DNA of 64,000 nucleotides from Crotophaga sulcirostris (lineage: Eukaryota; Chordata; Aves; Cuculiformes; Crotophagidae): contig VYZB01000335.1 of assembly GCA_013397455.1 (NCBI GenBank), positions 787,652-851,651 of the forward strand. Direction: 5' to 3'. The first letter of the stretch is position 1. Every line of letters begins with the position of its first letter. The translations under genes and the position numbers were made by a program. Below the pieces are notes generated by a model. That model did not search any database. It saw only the letters and a program-made list of their open reading frames with translations, and was not told the origin of the DNA. This document shows, in pieces, positions 45,521 through 59,500 of this stretch.

Positions 45521-45558
45521 ACATTAAAAGCACAAAAGCACATTAAAAGCACAAAAAT
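45521..45558. repeat. 19-bp tandem duplication
   Basis: ACATTAAAAGCACAAAA occurs twice with a 19-bp period, about 90 bp left of the hAT-type element. Confidence 0.88.
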
Positions 45559-45641
45559 ACCATCATACAAATTTGTATCAGTGTACTGGAATGAATATAA
45601 GCTGAGAGAAAGGCTGAAACTCTACTTTTTTAAGCCTAACC

Positions 45642-45649
45642 CTCTAAGT
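45642..45649. repeat. Target-site duplication, left
   Basis: CTCTAAGT, identical to 45808-45815 on the other side of the hAT-type element. Confidence 0.9.
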
Positions 45650-45807
45650 CAGGGGTGTCAAGCTCGCAGCCCGAGGGCTGAATCCAGCCCTCCACCTTGT
45701 TTCTACCTGGTGGCAGCCCCTCCACTCCTGCCAGAGCTGGTCACGTGTGATGTTCGTTACCCTGCAGGAGCAGGAGCACAGCAGGAACTGTGAGTTTGAC
45801 ACCCCTG
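45650..45807. mobile_element. hAT-type miniature (non-autonomous) DNA transposon
   Basis: A 158-bp element bounded by inverted ends: CAGGGGTGTCAAGCTCGCAG at the left, and its complement with two mismatches (18 of 20) at the right. It is flanked on both sides by the same 8-bp sequence CTCTAAGT (45642-45649 and 45808-45815), the target duplication length expected of hAT transposases. The inside is GC-richer than its surroundings and has no coding capacity. The CAGGGGTGTCAAACTC end is known from vertebrate hAT elements. Confidence 0.9.
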
Positions 45808-45815
45808 CTCTAAGT
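45808..45815. repeat. Target-site duplication, right
   Basis: CTCTAAGT, identical to the left copy; eight bases is the hAT standard. Confidence 0.9.
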
Positions 45816-47463
45816 CATGTAGTATAAGCGTCTTTGACTTCATAGTAGTAAGAAACTATGATTCATTAAACAAAAATAATAGATTCAGAAGCAGTTAATT
45901 TTTTTAGGTCAGGCACAATTCCAGCTTTCTGGTAACGTCTTGGCAAAGCTGCCATATACTTACACGACTGCAGATCTCTCTCCAACCACAGCCAATGCTT
46001 TCAAAGCAATATCTAGTTTTCAGTACTGGTGTAATAACATTTCAAAACCAAAATCCTAAGTGTTTAAAGACTAAAGCATTAAGTCTACAAAGTATTCCAC
46101 TTTACTGTATAAGATAGCAGTAAATTAACATGCCTGACTTGTGCCATAACAGAGCTAAGACTAAGCTTAGCACTGCAGTCTGAACATTTATCAAACCATG
46201 CTCCTATTACAGGTCTCCCTCTGCTTGTTTTTCAATCATTAAAAAATCTTCAAGTAACATGGAAAAGCATTTAAAAAAAATAAAAATTGCATTTTTTGTT
46301 TCCTTGCTGTAGAATTTAAGGCTCACCCAGGTCCTCAAATGGTCAGCTTACATACTGCATGCAACAGGGAAACACCACTGCCCACTGAAAGCTCCCTACA
46401 GAGTACAGCACTTGGTTGCTGACCCAATAACCTTGTGCTGCTTTTCAAGTGCACTTCTCTGGGTGAAAGGCAACATGCATGCAGGCAGGGGAGCAAGTGC
46501 AGAACAGACCAGAGGTAAAGAGAACACGAGACAGCTGGTGTTCACTTGTGAACACAAGTCCCCAGCCTCCAGAGATCCTATAAAGCAATTAAGTGAGACA
46601 ATTTAACCCATTAGGTGATGCTTTGGAATAAACAAATATCTAATATCTTCTGTATATTGCACTGCTTTAGCTAATATACTTACAAGCAAGAAGCAGGAAC
46701 AGGGTGGCAACCTTTTTCTTTTGTTTTGCTCATCATTTAGTAAACATGGTTCTCTTTCCTGGCTGAGCATTTTACCAGAAAAGATAACTCCCAAGGTAAG
46801 AATAGAAAAAAATTTCAATGCATCAGCTTGCAAGATTAAACAAACCAAACAGATCCATGTCAAAGAATGAAGAAAGAAAAAATATTTTTGCTATTGTTAA
46901 GCAAAAAATATCTGCGCAATGTTAAATCATCCATGAAACTATGACTTAGGGCTTGAGTCATCTCAATCTTATTGCTTAGTCACAGCATGCATGAAGGCAG
47001 TATTCATTCAGAATTGAACTCTGCCTTAATAGTTTTAAGTTATTCCCTGCATATCAATACATTCTGTGCTGAAATGGAAAGAAAAGTAGTGAACTGAGGT
47101 CTAGAACAGAACAGATTTAAAAACCATTGTAAACCAAGTTCTAATATGAACGTTGCATATGTTTGATAGCTCAATAAATTATAAATGTAACCAAGATTCA
47201 CAGCTATGAAATTTAACCAAGACAAGCTAAGGAAAGTTTATCAAATGTTTACTTTTAAAAATTTGTAGCACCCTTCCCCCACATTAAAATATCCAAGGCA
47301 TTTGGGAGAAAGAAATCACTTCTTGATATTGAGTTCTCTTAGAAACAGAAAACAAGTACAACGTTAGCAAGTTTCTGAACGATTCTTTCTAACCACCAGC
47401 ATTTTGTCCAGTACAGCCCTACAACTATCACCACAGTGAGTTCAGAAGAAATTAATACATATT

Positions 47464-48080
47464 ATAGAATCATAGAATGGTTTGGGTCAGAGGGAACCTT
47501 AAAGATCATCTAGTTCCAATCCCCTTGCCATGGGCAGGGACACCTTATACTACATCAGTTTGCTCATAGCCTCATCCAACCTGGTTTTAAACAGCTCCAG
47601 GGATGGGGCACCCACAGCTTATGTGGGCAACCTGTGCCAGTGCCTCACCACCGTCATAGTAAAATATGTCTTCCTAATACCCAATCCAAATTTCCCCTCT
47701 TTTCAGCTTAAAACTTTTACTCCTCGTCCTGTCACAGCACTCCCTTAAAAAGAGCCTCTCCCCAGCTTTCCTGTCAGCCCCCTTTAAGTATTGAAGGCTG
47801 CAATAATGTCTCCCTGGAGCCTTCTCTTTTCCAGGCTGAACGAGCCCAACTCTCTCAGCCTCTCCTCATAGCAGAGGTGCTCCAGCCCTGTGATCATCTT
47901 CATGACCCTGCTCTGGACTCGTTCGATCAGATCCATGTCCTTCCTGTGCTGAGGGCTCCAGAACTGAATGCAGTACTCAGGTGAGGTCTCATGACTAGCA
48001 AAGCAGAGGAGCAGAATCCCCTCCCTCACCCTGCTGGTCATACTTCTTTTGATGCAGCCCACCCAGAACACCTGAAAGCC
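47464..48080 (-). mobile_element. CR1 LINE, 3' part of ORF2 and 3' end
   Basis: The left end is ATAGAATCATAGAATGGTTT. The minus-strand translation at 47784-48060 shows the CR1 C-terminus: VGCIKRSMTSRVREG, PEYCIQFWSPQHRKDMDL, LEHLCYEERLRELGSFSLEK. The frame is still open for more than 100 codons, so the copy is fairly young. The right limit is uncertain; sequence to about 48150 may belong to it. Confidence 0.93.
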
Positions 48081-49071
48081 ACTATCACCTCTGTTACTGG
48101 TCAGCAGCTGCTGCTCTTTGAGGTAGTCATGACCCACCTCCATCCTCTCTAAATGCCCTCTCTCCTGCTCACTGGGACTTGAAGCTGCTCTGGGCAGTGA
48201 CCATTGTGTGTCACTGTGTGCGAGATCCCTCAGGTAGTGGTCTGTGCTGCAGCACTATTACAGGAAGCTTCATCTAACATAAAGTACAAAATGCATGGTA
48301 AAACAAGAGGATTATGATTGAAATATCAGTAGGTTTGCTTGATTTTTTTCCCCAACAGATGTTGCTCATTAGAAAACACCAGCAGGTGTGTTCCACAGAC
48401 ATGGAAGAGGATACTTCAAGAATTTCAATCAAAACTTGTTTTTAAGTCTTTAAGCTCAAATGTTTTCACTAATTGCCTGAATTCAGAGTACCCCAAAGAA
48501 GGTGCTTTGCCTTCATCCAACATTTAATTTTGTAGAAAAGGTCATGATTATCAGTCTGAGGTTTAGTCCACTTGATAAAGTTCTGTTACTGACTTCATGA
48601 ATGAAGACAAATGAAATTACCTCCAACCTTTGTAAGAGGGCTGCAGGAAGACTGCTGAGGAACTGCAGCCAGGCTGCAGAGTCAGAGAAGAGGGAATTAA
48701 CATTTAGAACAGCCGTCTAGAAAAGCATCCACCAAGCCAGTGAAATGCCCTCTGGGACTGGGGAGAAGAGAACACCAGACCTTGCATGTGAGTGCTTTGA
48801 ACAAGGAAACGTGCTCATGGGGTGTGCGTGTGGGAGGCAAAAAAACAGTCATCTATTATTTCAGCCTGATAGATGGTAAGTGCTGGTTTGCCTTTCTGCA
48901 ACAACAGTATGGTATAGTAACACTATCTACTATGCATGATAATATTTTTTTCAGTTTTTAATGAAAAGAAATAAGTTGGTTTTCATGTGCACCAAAAGTA
49001 TATAATCATACATTATATGACTTACCCCTATAGAGGTGTGAAAAATCTTTAGGAGATTCATCTGCCCAAGG

Positions 49072-49147
49072 CAGGGGGGTGGTGGTGGATGTTGGACTAG
49101 AAGATCTTTAAAGGTCCCCTTCAAATCAAACCATCCTATGATTCTAT
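49072..49147 (+). mobile_element. CR1 LINE, terminal stub
   Basis: GATGTTGGACTAGAAGATC, then TTTAAAGGTCCCCTTCAA and CCATCCTATGATTCTAT: the last 70 or so bases of a CR1 copy in plus orientation. Confidence 0.9.
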
Positions 49148-52100
49148 CATCTCTCTTATTTATTCTGACCTAGTCATCCCAGCTGCACTCTACAAACAAC
49201 AGAGAAATAGGCATTTCTAGGGCATGACTCACCACATCTTCATAAGAAGACTTTAAAAAGGTCAGAGGAATCCTTGTCTAGTAGCATCAGTTTCTCTCCA
49301 CTGACTGTGAAGGGGATGCAGCATGACTACCTCAAATGCAGGCATACAAAACACATGAGCAAGTGCATCCTGCTTCTCATTTGCAGTTTAAAATGAGCTG
49401 TTCACAAGGATATTGTCCAGAAACCTACCAGAAGATATAAACTGCCTAATCAGACAGTGGGATGAGCTTGGAGTGTTGCCTTATTTTAGTTTTCATTAAT
49501 TACAATGTTTATCTCTACAAACAGCAAATAAAACAGGTTGCTTAAATCTTCCCATGAAATGCATCAGTACATTGTCCCAGTGTGTCTGCCTCAAAATGAG
49601 CATGGCTGGGACATCTGCATTTCTAAGCTTATCTGTTTACAAAATGCTTGTGGCAGGCAGGAAAATACTCCACAAAAATCTAATTACAAAATGCAATCTC
49701 ACTTTCACAGGTTACAGTGCTGCCTGCCTGAAGACTGAGTTGTGCATTAGCTATCAGAGTCCTGAGGATCTCTTTCATCAAGGCAGAGGAGGCAGTGGAG
49801 GCTTCCCTCTACTTCTCAAGGTGAGAATGATAACCTAAGTATCTATCCAATAGAGCTCAAAGTAATAGCACAAAGTCTGTGGGAAGCAGCCAGGCATATC
49901 ATCTTTGAGGAACAGAACTCAGAGCAGTGAGAAAAGAACTGCACGCTGCTGTCTGATCTTCTAAGACCCCAATGAATCCAAGAAGTAATTTCAGCAAAAG
50001 CCTGTACAAACTGCCTGACACATGATTGCCATCCTTTTTCATGCATTGTAAAACAAGCAAGAAAAAGTGTCATATTCCTCAAAAATATTCTCCATCAAAT
50101 AAAAGGAACATCTGAGATAGTTTGCCATTTGAAAACTCTTTGCCCTCCCTGCACAGCCTGTCCAGTGCCTCAGTTTTATGTCTCCTGAGAAAAGGGCAGG
50201 CAGCTGAAGTTGCCAGTGCTGAACAGACTGTCTGGCTTCAGTCTAGTTGGCACAAAAAGGAACAGCAGAGATTTCTCAGCAGTCTTCAACAGTGGTTAGC
50301 AAGCAGCAGCCAGGCACAGGGCTGGAGGAGTGAGGTTCAAAGCTGCACAACAGATCACAGCGTGGGAAGTGCTCCAAACTAGAAGGTTGAAGATGTAACT
50401 GCTGAAGTTGCCTTCACAGGACATGACAGAATGTACAGATTTCTATTGCAGAAATACTTTGAGACCTGAGGCCTCGATCAGTCTTTGTTAGCAGTCTGAA
50501 TTTTTCAAACATAAAGGTTACTTAATATAAGCTACACTACAATACTTTATGCTAAATTTAATAAAAGGATCACAAGCTTTCTCATCTATCTTTCTGATCA
50601 TGACCTGTAATTCCATAATATAATACTAGTGGGTGCTGTACAAACTGCAGAAAGACACAAAAGCCTTCAAGAAGCAGCTTCTACTCAGATACAGACAAAT
50701 CCTTAATAAATTGTTTTCACTTCACATTCAATTTGTTACCATACGTTAAATATCTCTCCCTTTTTCTTTCTAGATGTGTAATTCCAGTGGTACTACAAGC
50801 AAAAGGGTTCAGGAACCTGGAGATGATCTTCCAGAGTTGCTACCAGTCCTACAGCTACTATTCCAAGCTTTCAGAAGAACAGGTGGTGGACACAGACACC
50901 ATATTACTGGTATACTAGCTTTTAGGTGAAATGGCAAAAGAGAAATTATTCAGGAGAGAGACCGTGCAGAGCTGCGCTCAAAGGATATTAATCATAATCT
51001 GACCTTTCTATAGCAGCTTTCTGCCTCCTTTTGGCCAAGATTTACTCTAGCAATCTGCGTAGCAAGTGTGTTTGGCCTTTTGATTGCATTTGCAATACAG
51101 ACAGCCTATTCCACTTGAAACAATACCAAAATGTATCATTGCATTGAGGGTGAAACTACTGCCTAGTCTGGGTTTGAGATGGAAAGCATAGTTGATCGAT
51201 GCTTCCAGCAGAATACCTATGAAAGACTTTTCAGAGAAGAACAACTCATCTCTGAGGTAGTCCAGAGCACATAGGGTAGACAGCCAAAGCTTGCCAGGAT
51301 GAAAGGGATGGTGCCTCCATGGCTTCACCTGCAGGGCACATGCTTTCCAAGATGATGGGGAGATGCTAACAGTAGTATCTCTCACAACTGCTACCTCCAG
51401 CAATCAGCCAATCACAACCTGACCTGTAAAACCAAGTTCCTCATTTACCAATAAAGGTTTTAGAACTCAAAGGATACATTTATGGAAGCCTTGTTAATAG
51501 TTTATCAGTGTGAACAGATTTACATTTTTTCCAGTGATCGAATGCCAGATATCCATGTTGCAGAGTCAAGCATTTCTCCTTACATATCGTGTGCAGCAAC
51601 TATAGTCTAACAGAAGCCCTCAGGGAGTATATAAGACTGATAAGGACAGTTTTAGCTTGGGAGTACTGAATGGTTAATAAGATTTATCTATTCGATCACT
51701 GACTGGCTCAGAGCACAGAGATTTTGGGTAGATTTTGTTACTTTCCCACTTATTAGTATATCAGTTTTTTTGTTGCACACAGCTGATGCTTTCCAGCCTA
51801 GCAGGCACTCTCAAAAGGATTCATGTATGCACTTTATCTGGGGCAGACTAGCTTATCTCCCAGAAAAAATCCGGGCAAAAATGTCTCCCTATATGATAAA
51901 CCCAGACAGCTGAAGAAGAGAAAAGGAGATAATTTTTTCTGTAATTTATTCCAACACTGGATCAAGCGATCTTCCCAATCCATTGGTATTGAAACATAAC
52001 TCTCCAGCAAACACTGCACCATGTTTCCACATGTAGACTATTGGGTACTGATAAACACCTGGATCCCTTCAGGCACTGCAGAGGAAGAACCTGTCAGGAT

Positions 52101-53478
52101 TGGAGGTGTGTTACAACACAAAAACAAGCCTTCCAGTTTTAAAAGAGTTTTGACTCTATCTACATCTTTTTTTTTTCTTTCATTTACCATTATTGCAAAT
52201 CAGCATGCTCAGCACAAATCTTTTCCTCTTTTAATTAAAACACCCAATGTTTCCAGTCACCAGAGTAAATAAATGCAAACAAAAGAGGTCTTGACAAAAA
52301 CACTTTCTGATCATCCCAAGTTAATATTCTATAATATCTCCTGCCTTTACCGCTTGTGAGTATCAGTACTATTGCCATGTACCAGTACTTCAGCCATGAA
52401 GCTTGTGTGCATGCACAAAACCCCTAGGCAATTGTTCCTACATTGTGAATGCTATTCCTGGCATTCTTCTATAAGCTTTTTTAGTAATTGATTTTTAAAA
52501 AAGATGCAAAACCAAAACAAAAAATAAAAGTTAGAGTGAAAGTTATTAGGACTGAATAATGCACAAGATGAAGCAGCTAATGGCATACGTTACAGCTTCA
52601 AACTGCTGCTTTAAAGCAGAAAATATAACCAGAAACTAACAACATAAATAACATAGCTTTGTCACATAATCCACTGAACAAAAAGTATAGTTTTCTAAAG
52701 AACACATCTCAGGCTATTAAAAGGAAATCAAAAGGATAAAATATTCTTCTCTAGTCTAAGGTGATTGTACTTAGGTTATTGAACCTTTTACTCTCAACTC
52801 CTTCAAATTTAATCGAAAAACTACAGACCAACCCTAACAACAACTGAGGCGAGCCTGATCTCTTTTATCAGCCTCCACTCTCTCTGTAGGGGCAATTCAG
52901 TGTTAAATATTTGTTAAAAATAATATCTATGGAAAAATCAAGATTTTACTGAAACAGTAGATTAGATCACCATTAGAAAGGGCATTTCCTTCCCCTCCTA
53001 AACAACAAGTCTTAGAAACTCTAAGTTACTTTTTAGCAAATATATTCACAGCCTTCCTCCCTTCACTCCTTTACCTGTTAAATCTATACATAAACTGTAT
53101 GAATAATCTCTTAAAAATGGAAGCACTGTACATTTCAAAACAACATAGAACAGCAGATGGAAGGACTTTCTAATTGAATTCAGTATTGTTTAGCAGCCCG
53201 TTTGATCGCGCAGCTCTGCAGGGCAGTTGTGCCAGTCCATAGGTCAAACACAGTATGAACTCAACCAGACACAGAGAGACCACAGGATGCAGAGCTGTTT
53301 GCATATAACATCCTCAGTAAGGTTTCCTGCCATAAGGAAACAAGTGGTGTTCAAGCAGGGAACATTACTCTATTAAACAACAACAACAGAAGTTTAAGCT
53401 TTCCTTGAATTTAAGTAGAGCTTGGGTACTTTCTTTGGTGCATAGCAGGGGGAGAAGAAAATGGATGCACATTATAAT

Positions 53479-53580
53479 CACAGTATCACAGTATTACAAG
53501 GTTGGAAAGGACCTCTGAGATCATCGAGTCCAACCTATAACCCAACACTAACACCAACTCGTCATCTAAACCATGGCACT
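53479..53580 (-). mobile_element. CR1 LINE, terminal stub
   Basis: It begins TCACAGTATCACAGTATTAC, then GGTTGGAAAGGACCTCTGAG and ATCATCGAGTCCAACCT, and stops at ACCATGGCACT. It is a 100-bp 5'-truncated copy of the octamer-ended subfamily. Confidence 0.95.
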
Positions 53581-56500
53581 TTTAATGTACTTTCCTATGG
53601 AAAGGATCAATCTTTTGATCATCGAATTCTATGATCCAGACATCATAAACAAACTTTGTTATATTTTGGCTGTTACCCAGTAGATTTGGTAACTAGTAAA
53701 CAGATACACTTAAATTTTAATTACACTGTAGTAATTATCACTAATGTTTGGAAAATGTGTGGATGGTCTCTCTAGTTCAATGTTGCTAGCAGTACAGTGC
53801 AAGACTGAGTGCACAAAGATACTGAAGTTCAACCAGCTGCAAAAATAAACAATAAAAAATCCTTGCAGGACTGATGTGCATACAGAACGGTGGTGATATA
53901 CTTTTACTTTTGTCAAGCTACAATAGGATTCAAATGCCCCACTGCTGTGATGGGTTATGGGCACCACAGAAAACCTTAGGGAACAAATTTTTTAGTTTCA
54001 CATGTACTGGTACAAAAAAGTTATCCCAAGCTACACTCCATTATGTTCTTGAAACTCTAAAACACAGGTAAGTTTCCTATGCAAGGTTTACTCCCTCACA
54101 ATTCTTAGCATCACCTGAAAAATCACATTTTCTGTGTACAGCTTCAATGCAGATGGAACATGAATTCCCACAAAAAAGGAATTTGAAGCAAAGATGTCAT
54201 TTCTCAAGAGCAGTGACCTTTTTTGAAGGGAATTTTACCATCAGAGATGCAGACTTGTCAGATCTCATCCATAATGTTCATTCATCTCCCATCTTCATTT
54301 GTGAAGTAACAAGAACAAATGAGGCTGGTCAGCTCATCACATACCTGGCAGATGTGATAATAGGGCAGGATAAATTCTATCGTGCTGTACCACAACTTAG
54401 TACCTCTCCTAGTCATAACCCATGTAGGAAGTCCAGTCCCCAGGTGTAGTTTCCTTGTGCAGATCTAATCCCTTCAGAGAACACCTTGCCCACAGCAAGA
54501 TAAGCATTTCCCCAAGGCCATAAGGCAGACCAAGGAGAGGCTGTCCCTGACTAGTCACTCAGGAATTGGATGTGAGATGATTTCACCTGTGGGATGTTCT
54601 CCTCATTGTTTGTGAAGGGAGTATGCCAGGACACTGAAAAATAGTGTGTTTAAATTTTAAAGAAAAGCTTAATTGTGTATACACAGTCCAAATGTTTGGA
54701 AACAGGGAAGTCCTACCCACGAAGGCAAATCAGGAGATGCACAGTTAGATTTCTAGGTCTCTAGGTGTGGACTGAAATTGGTTTAATCATGAATCCACTG
54801 ATGCTAGATGTACTATCTGCAGGCCTTGTTGCTTTTACAAACCACCTGACAAGAAGGTTACTCACAACCTGGTGTGGAGACAAAGGGAAAAGAAGTATCT
54901 GAATGCTTTCAGACACTGAAACATACCCTCCAGCCTGCAGAAGCAGATGAGAAAACAGGATTAAGTGACCAGTTAATTGCTAGACACAGATTACTCACCT
55001 AGACACAGATTGCTTCAGGTGCTGCAGAACTGGGCAAGTAGGACTCAGACTGTCAAGTTTATCAGAATGTTGGGAAATACATAATACTCATCTTTTATAT
55101 GTTCACATATATAATATCACATAAAATTATTCTCAAAATCCATCCATCAATTTACCTGCTCTGACATCTTCCTTCATTGAGGGCTCTGAAATTTTCAGCA
55201 GCTTTTCAAATACTCTGTTCTCCTGTAGTAGCAGGCAAAGCTTATTACAATTCATTTTAAGGCATTTAAAAGTAAGACAGGTTTAATGTTATTTGGCTCA
55301 AAGTCTTCAATCAGGTTGTGTCTGCTCAGTAACTTATTATAGAAACTTCTAAAATAAAAGTTCCATCTATAAAAGTAATTCTATGTCAATTATTATAAAA
55401 TCCCGTAATTTTGGGGAAGTTTCTTAAACTCTTGTTCTATTACAGATTGTTATGTAAATCATCAGTTCACCACTACTCATGAGAATCTCTATCATGATGT
55501 AAAAATATGAAAAGTGATAATCTTCAAGAGAAAGAGCAGACTTCTACTAAAAAGAAGCAGTTTCCAACACGTAAACTGCAGCAAATTTTTTAGCTTCTCT
55601 ATACTTCAGCTCCCACCTATGCAGGGAGAATCCTTTCTCATGCCTCAAGAGGTGATTTCAAGGAAAAATACATCAAGGATCATGAGGCTCTCTGACAGCA
55701 GATATTTCACTAAAGTGTACACACTGCTGAAGTGCCTCATTTTTTTTCCTGTGGCAAATAGGGTCCCTTCTTTCTTGGTTTGCTTATAAAATTAGATGGG
55801 CCAGGCAGCCTATCCATTAAAGACTAACCAATAATTCAATCTGTTCTCACCCTTACCAGAATGGAGGGTCTTTCAAGAGTTTTCCATAAATATTTGTGTC
55901 ATTCCTTAAGCAATGAAATTCAAGTTTCAGGAACAGCCAAAACTATTTGCTCAGCAAAAAGAAAGAACACTACACACCAAACCAAATAATTACTTTGATT
56001 ACTTTCTTGTCTAAGTCAGTAGTATAAATTGTTTTAAAGATGATTAAACGGGTAGATTAAGAAAGCAAAGCACTGAAAACTAAGACTAATAACCTGGGTT
56101 ATCAATATAGAAACATCTCCATTCAGTAGGTTTCATAAAATTTAGAAAGCTAGCTTTGATTTTTAGACTTGTATCAACTCTATTTATTGCAATAGTTCAG
56201 ATACAAATTTAGCTGAGGAAGCATAGGGATATGGTTTCCATTTAGTTATGGAAAACTGTGGGAAAGAAAATGTAATTATTCAGTCTTTGCCCCGTTCCTT
56301 CTGTTCTTTCATAGGCAGAAATGCTGGCCTCGGTGAACCTTTTTTCTGACCTAACGCGAATGCTGTTTTATGCTTTTCTCTCAGAGAACATGAAAAACTG
56401 CACTAGCACGGGTCATAAAACTTGATTCCAAAATATCATGGTTAATGGTTCTAAGCCTTAAATACTATTCTGCTGTTTTCAACTTGGCTGACTGCTCTCC

Positions 56501-59500
56501 TTCAGCAAGGGGGTAACCTGTTGCCTTTTTTTCTGGTGCATATCACAATTTCACATGATTTGAGTTTTCACAGAAGATTGAGTACTACATTTTCAGATGT
56601 GCAGGGAGGTGCATGTATGTGTGAATGCCCATATAAGTAAGGGAATTAACCATTTAAATTGGTGTGTGGAAGGACACTAACAGGACTCCTCCTATCCACT
56701 GTGCCAAAGAGAATTCTTCATGAGAACAAATAGCCCAGTTTAAACTGTTTTGTATACAAGGATCCAGTTCCTCCTGTAATATAAACTAGTATGGCTCTGC
56801 TGAAGGAAAAAAAAACTTCCATTATATTGTTTGATATTGACACCTGGTTGGGTTCAGTTTGGTTCAGGTCCATTCCTAGCTTCCCTCAAACTCAGTACTT
56901 TAATACAATGTTTTATAACAACAAAGAAAAGAAAGGTCTCAGGTAGCCAGGGAGCTCCAATAAGCTAGCACAGTCCCTGAGCACATTAAAGCATGCTCTT
57001 CCTCTGCTAGAATCACTGGACACTTTTTCAGCCAAAGTCCACCAAAAAGCGTAATTACTGAAATTTATGTTTACTTCTAGTGAATCCTGGACATCAAGTA
57101 CCGCACAGCATTTCATTATGACACTGCCATGATCATTACTGCTCGACTGTTTCTACACAGTCTCTTGCTGATCTTCCATTTATGTTTCTTTATATGACAG
57201 TGTTTCAAAACCTAGTTGGAGAAGTCAGCCTCAGCTACTGAAGATCATACTGCTGCAGTGCAACAAAACTGACAAGCAGAAAGCCAAAATTATGCTGAAC
57301 TATGTTGAGTGTTTATGAATCAACAACCTCAAAATCCAGCAGGAATTAACCAGAGATGCAGCAGTAGGAAGTCAGGTGGATCAGCACTGTGGGACTCCTT
57401 AAATAATAACGGAAAAGTTATAATGTATTAAAAAGTCAATGGAAAGAATATAGTCATGGTCCCTTATAACTTGAGGATACAGAAAAGTTACTATTGTGAC
57501 ACGAAAGTAACCAGCATCTGACTAATTCAATAATGTTTGCTTGAATGTCAACTCTGACAAATTGAAAGAATCTCCTTATGTTTAGGGAGCCATGCACTAG
57601 AACCATTTTCTTTTTGCACTACTCATATTTACCAGTAAACAAAGATTATCATACTGCAGGGAGTACTCTTTTAATATCACGGGCATTCTCCACTGTTATT
57701 TTAAGACACTCTTTCAAAAGTGCAAACTTCTGCCTATGCTATGAAGCTTTTAAAATGAACCACAAGATGCCTAGATGTACTAGGTCCTTCAAAACTAAAC
57801 AGAGAAACCCACTGGGAGGCAAAAAGAAACTCTAAACCACAAAACATAATCTGTTAATTGTGTCCTGCTTATTCTCTCCTGCCCCTTGAGGTATAATATT
57901 GCATAATCTTTCTGTCACTACTCTTCTGCCTAAAAATTGCCATTTGCGTATGCATATTAAGTGATGAACTTAAAAACATTACTTTGTGTCTGTAACTGCA
58001 ATTCCTTTCCTCACACAAGACATATGCTGCTATTGGAACACAATTCAAAGCAGGAGCAGGATTCTGTCCAGGCTTGTCCATGCTTGCCTGGGCCACTGTT
58101 TATGGTTATTTCAATGGCCATTGCAGATGATCAATTTAAACCATCTACAATCTCACTGGAAGCTGAGGTATGTGGACAGTGAACACAAACCCTTTAGAAC
58201 AATTCTTTTCCCTTGTTTTCCTCAAAAATCCAACTTTACTCTGGAAAATGACATTAGAAACACCTGTAACCATCATCAGCATTATCCTCAGTTAATGAGA
58301 AGGCTTTCACAGGAATCAATGCTTCACATCTTCCATCAAGCCTAAAGCTGAATGCTTAATTGCTTTTATTTCCAAATACAGTCTGGAAGCACAAAGTCAC
58401 AAACTCACATTAAAATGATTGCACAAAATTCCTCAGAAGTGAGCTTATAATTTCAATTCAGATATAAACAATATTACCTTAATTAATTAAATACTTAACA
58501 GAGAACATGTACTTTCAAAACTCATGTCCCACCAATGATTTTGACATGTTTCTCCTTCCGCAAGAGAAATGAAATGTCATTGGCAAGGTCATGGTTCAAA
58601 GTCATTTTAGGGCAAACTGTAAATTGGGGACTGTCTCAAAAAAGAAAAAAAAATCTTAAGAAAAAGTTTGATCAAGAGGGACATGTACCTTATCATGGAT
58701 GATGCTGTTTAAACAACTCCCCAAGAGTCTCACAACCATAACCAAACCAAACCACAGCCCAAAAACATTCAGGAAAAACAGGAAGTCCAAAGGAATATTA
58801 TTTTTAGTGAGCAATACTGACAGTCCAAATACTGGGATAACACACAGTCATATTCATCTAAGTGGCCTCCATTCAGGTTCCACACTCAGAAAAGCCAAAG
58901 CTAGACGAATGCACACTAATGAAAGCACAGGGTTCACAAATACACCAGCAGCACCACTACATGCAGAATTCCTCACACCCTGTCGTTAAGGGCACTCCTT
59001 ACTCACCCCAGCATCAGCCAGGTGACATTTGTGTTTGCATACGTTACTCATAGTTCTCCACCTTTCTTTGCTGCCATAATCATTTTGCAACAGAAACAGA
59101 AAATACCAAGGGGGTATAGTCTTCTCCCTTACTAGTTTCCTGTCTTACCTAATAAATCATTACTCTCCAGTGCGTTAATAAGTTTTTCTTCTCCTGACTC
59201 CCATGTCCGTATCATTGTGACAGCAAGGGTTTCAAAACTAGATAGAGTTAAAAACAACAGTCCTGTTAAAAACTTGGCAATGGCTTCATTACATTTATCC
59301 CCTCTAAAACTTCACACTGGTAACAACAATGGAGAGGGCTCTAATCTAGATAGATGCCAACAGTTAATAGACATTTTCACTACTATACTGTCTTAGTCTA
59401 CTTAAAATGTACCTATAGATATTTATACAGAAATATATAGCAAGAGGATAGAAATGCTCCTGGAGAGAAGTATATACTTGTACTTTAATTCCAGGGCATA

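Noticed and set aside
47784..48143. 119-codon minus-strand open frame
   Set aside because: It is the CR1 ORF2 C-terminus, a mobile-element fragment and not a host gene.
54147..54449. 100-codon frame with protein-like stretch (DLSDLIHNVH)
   Set aside because: No family was recognised and there is no convincing splice context; chance is likely.
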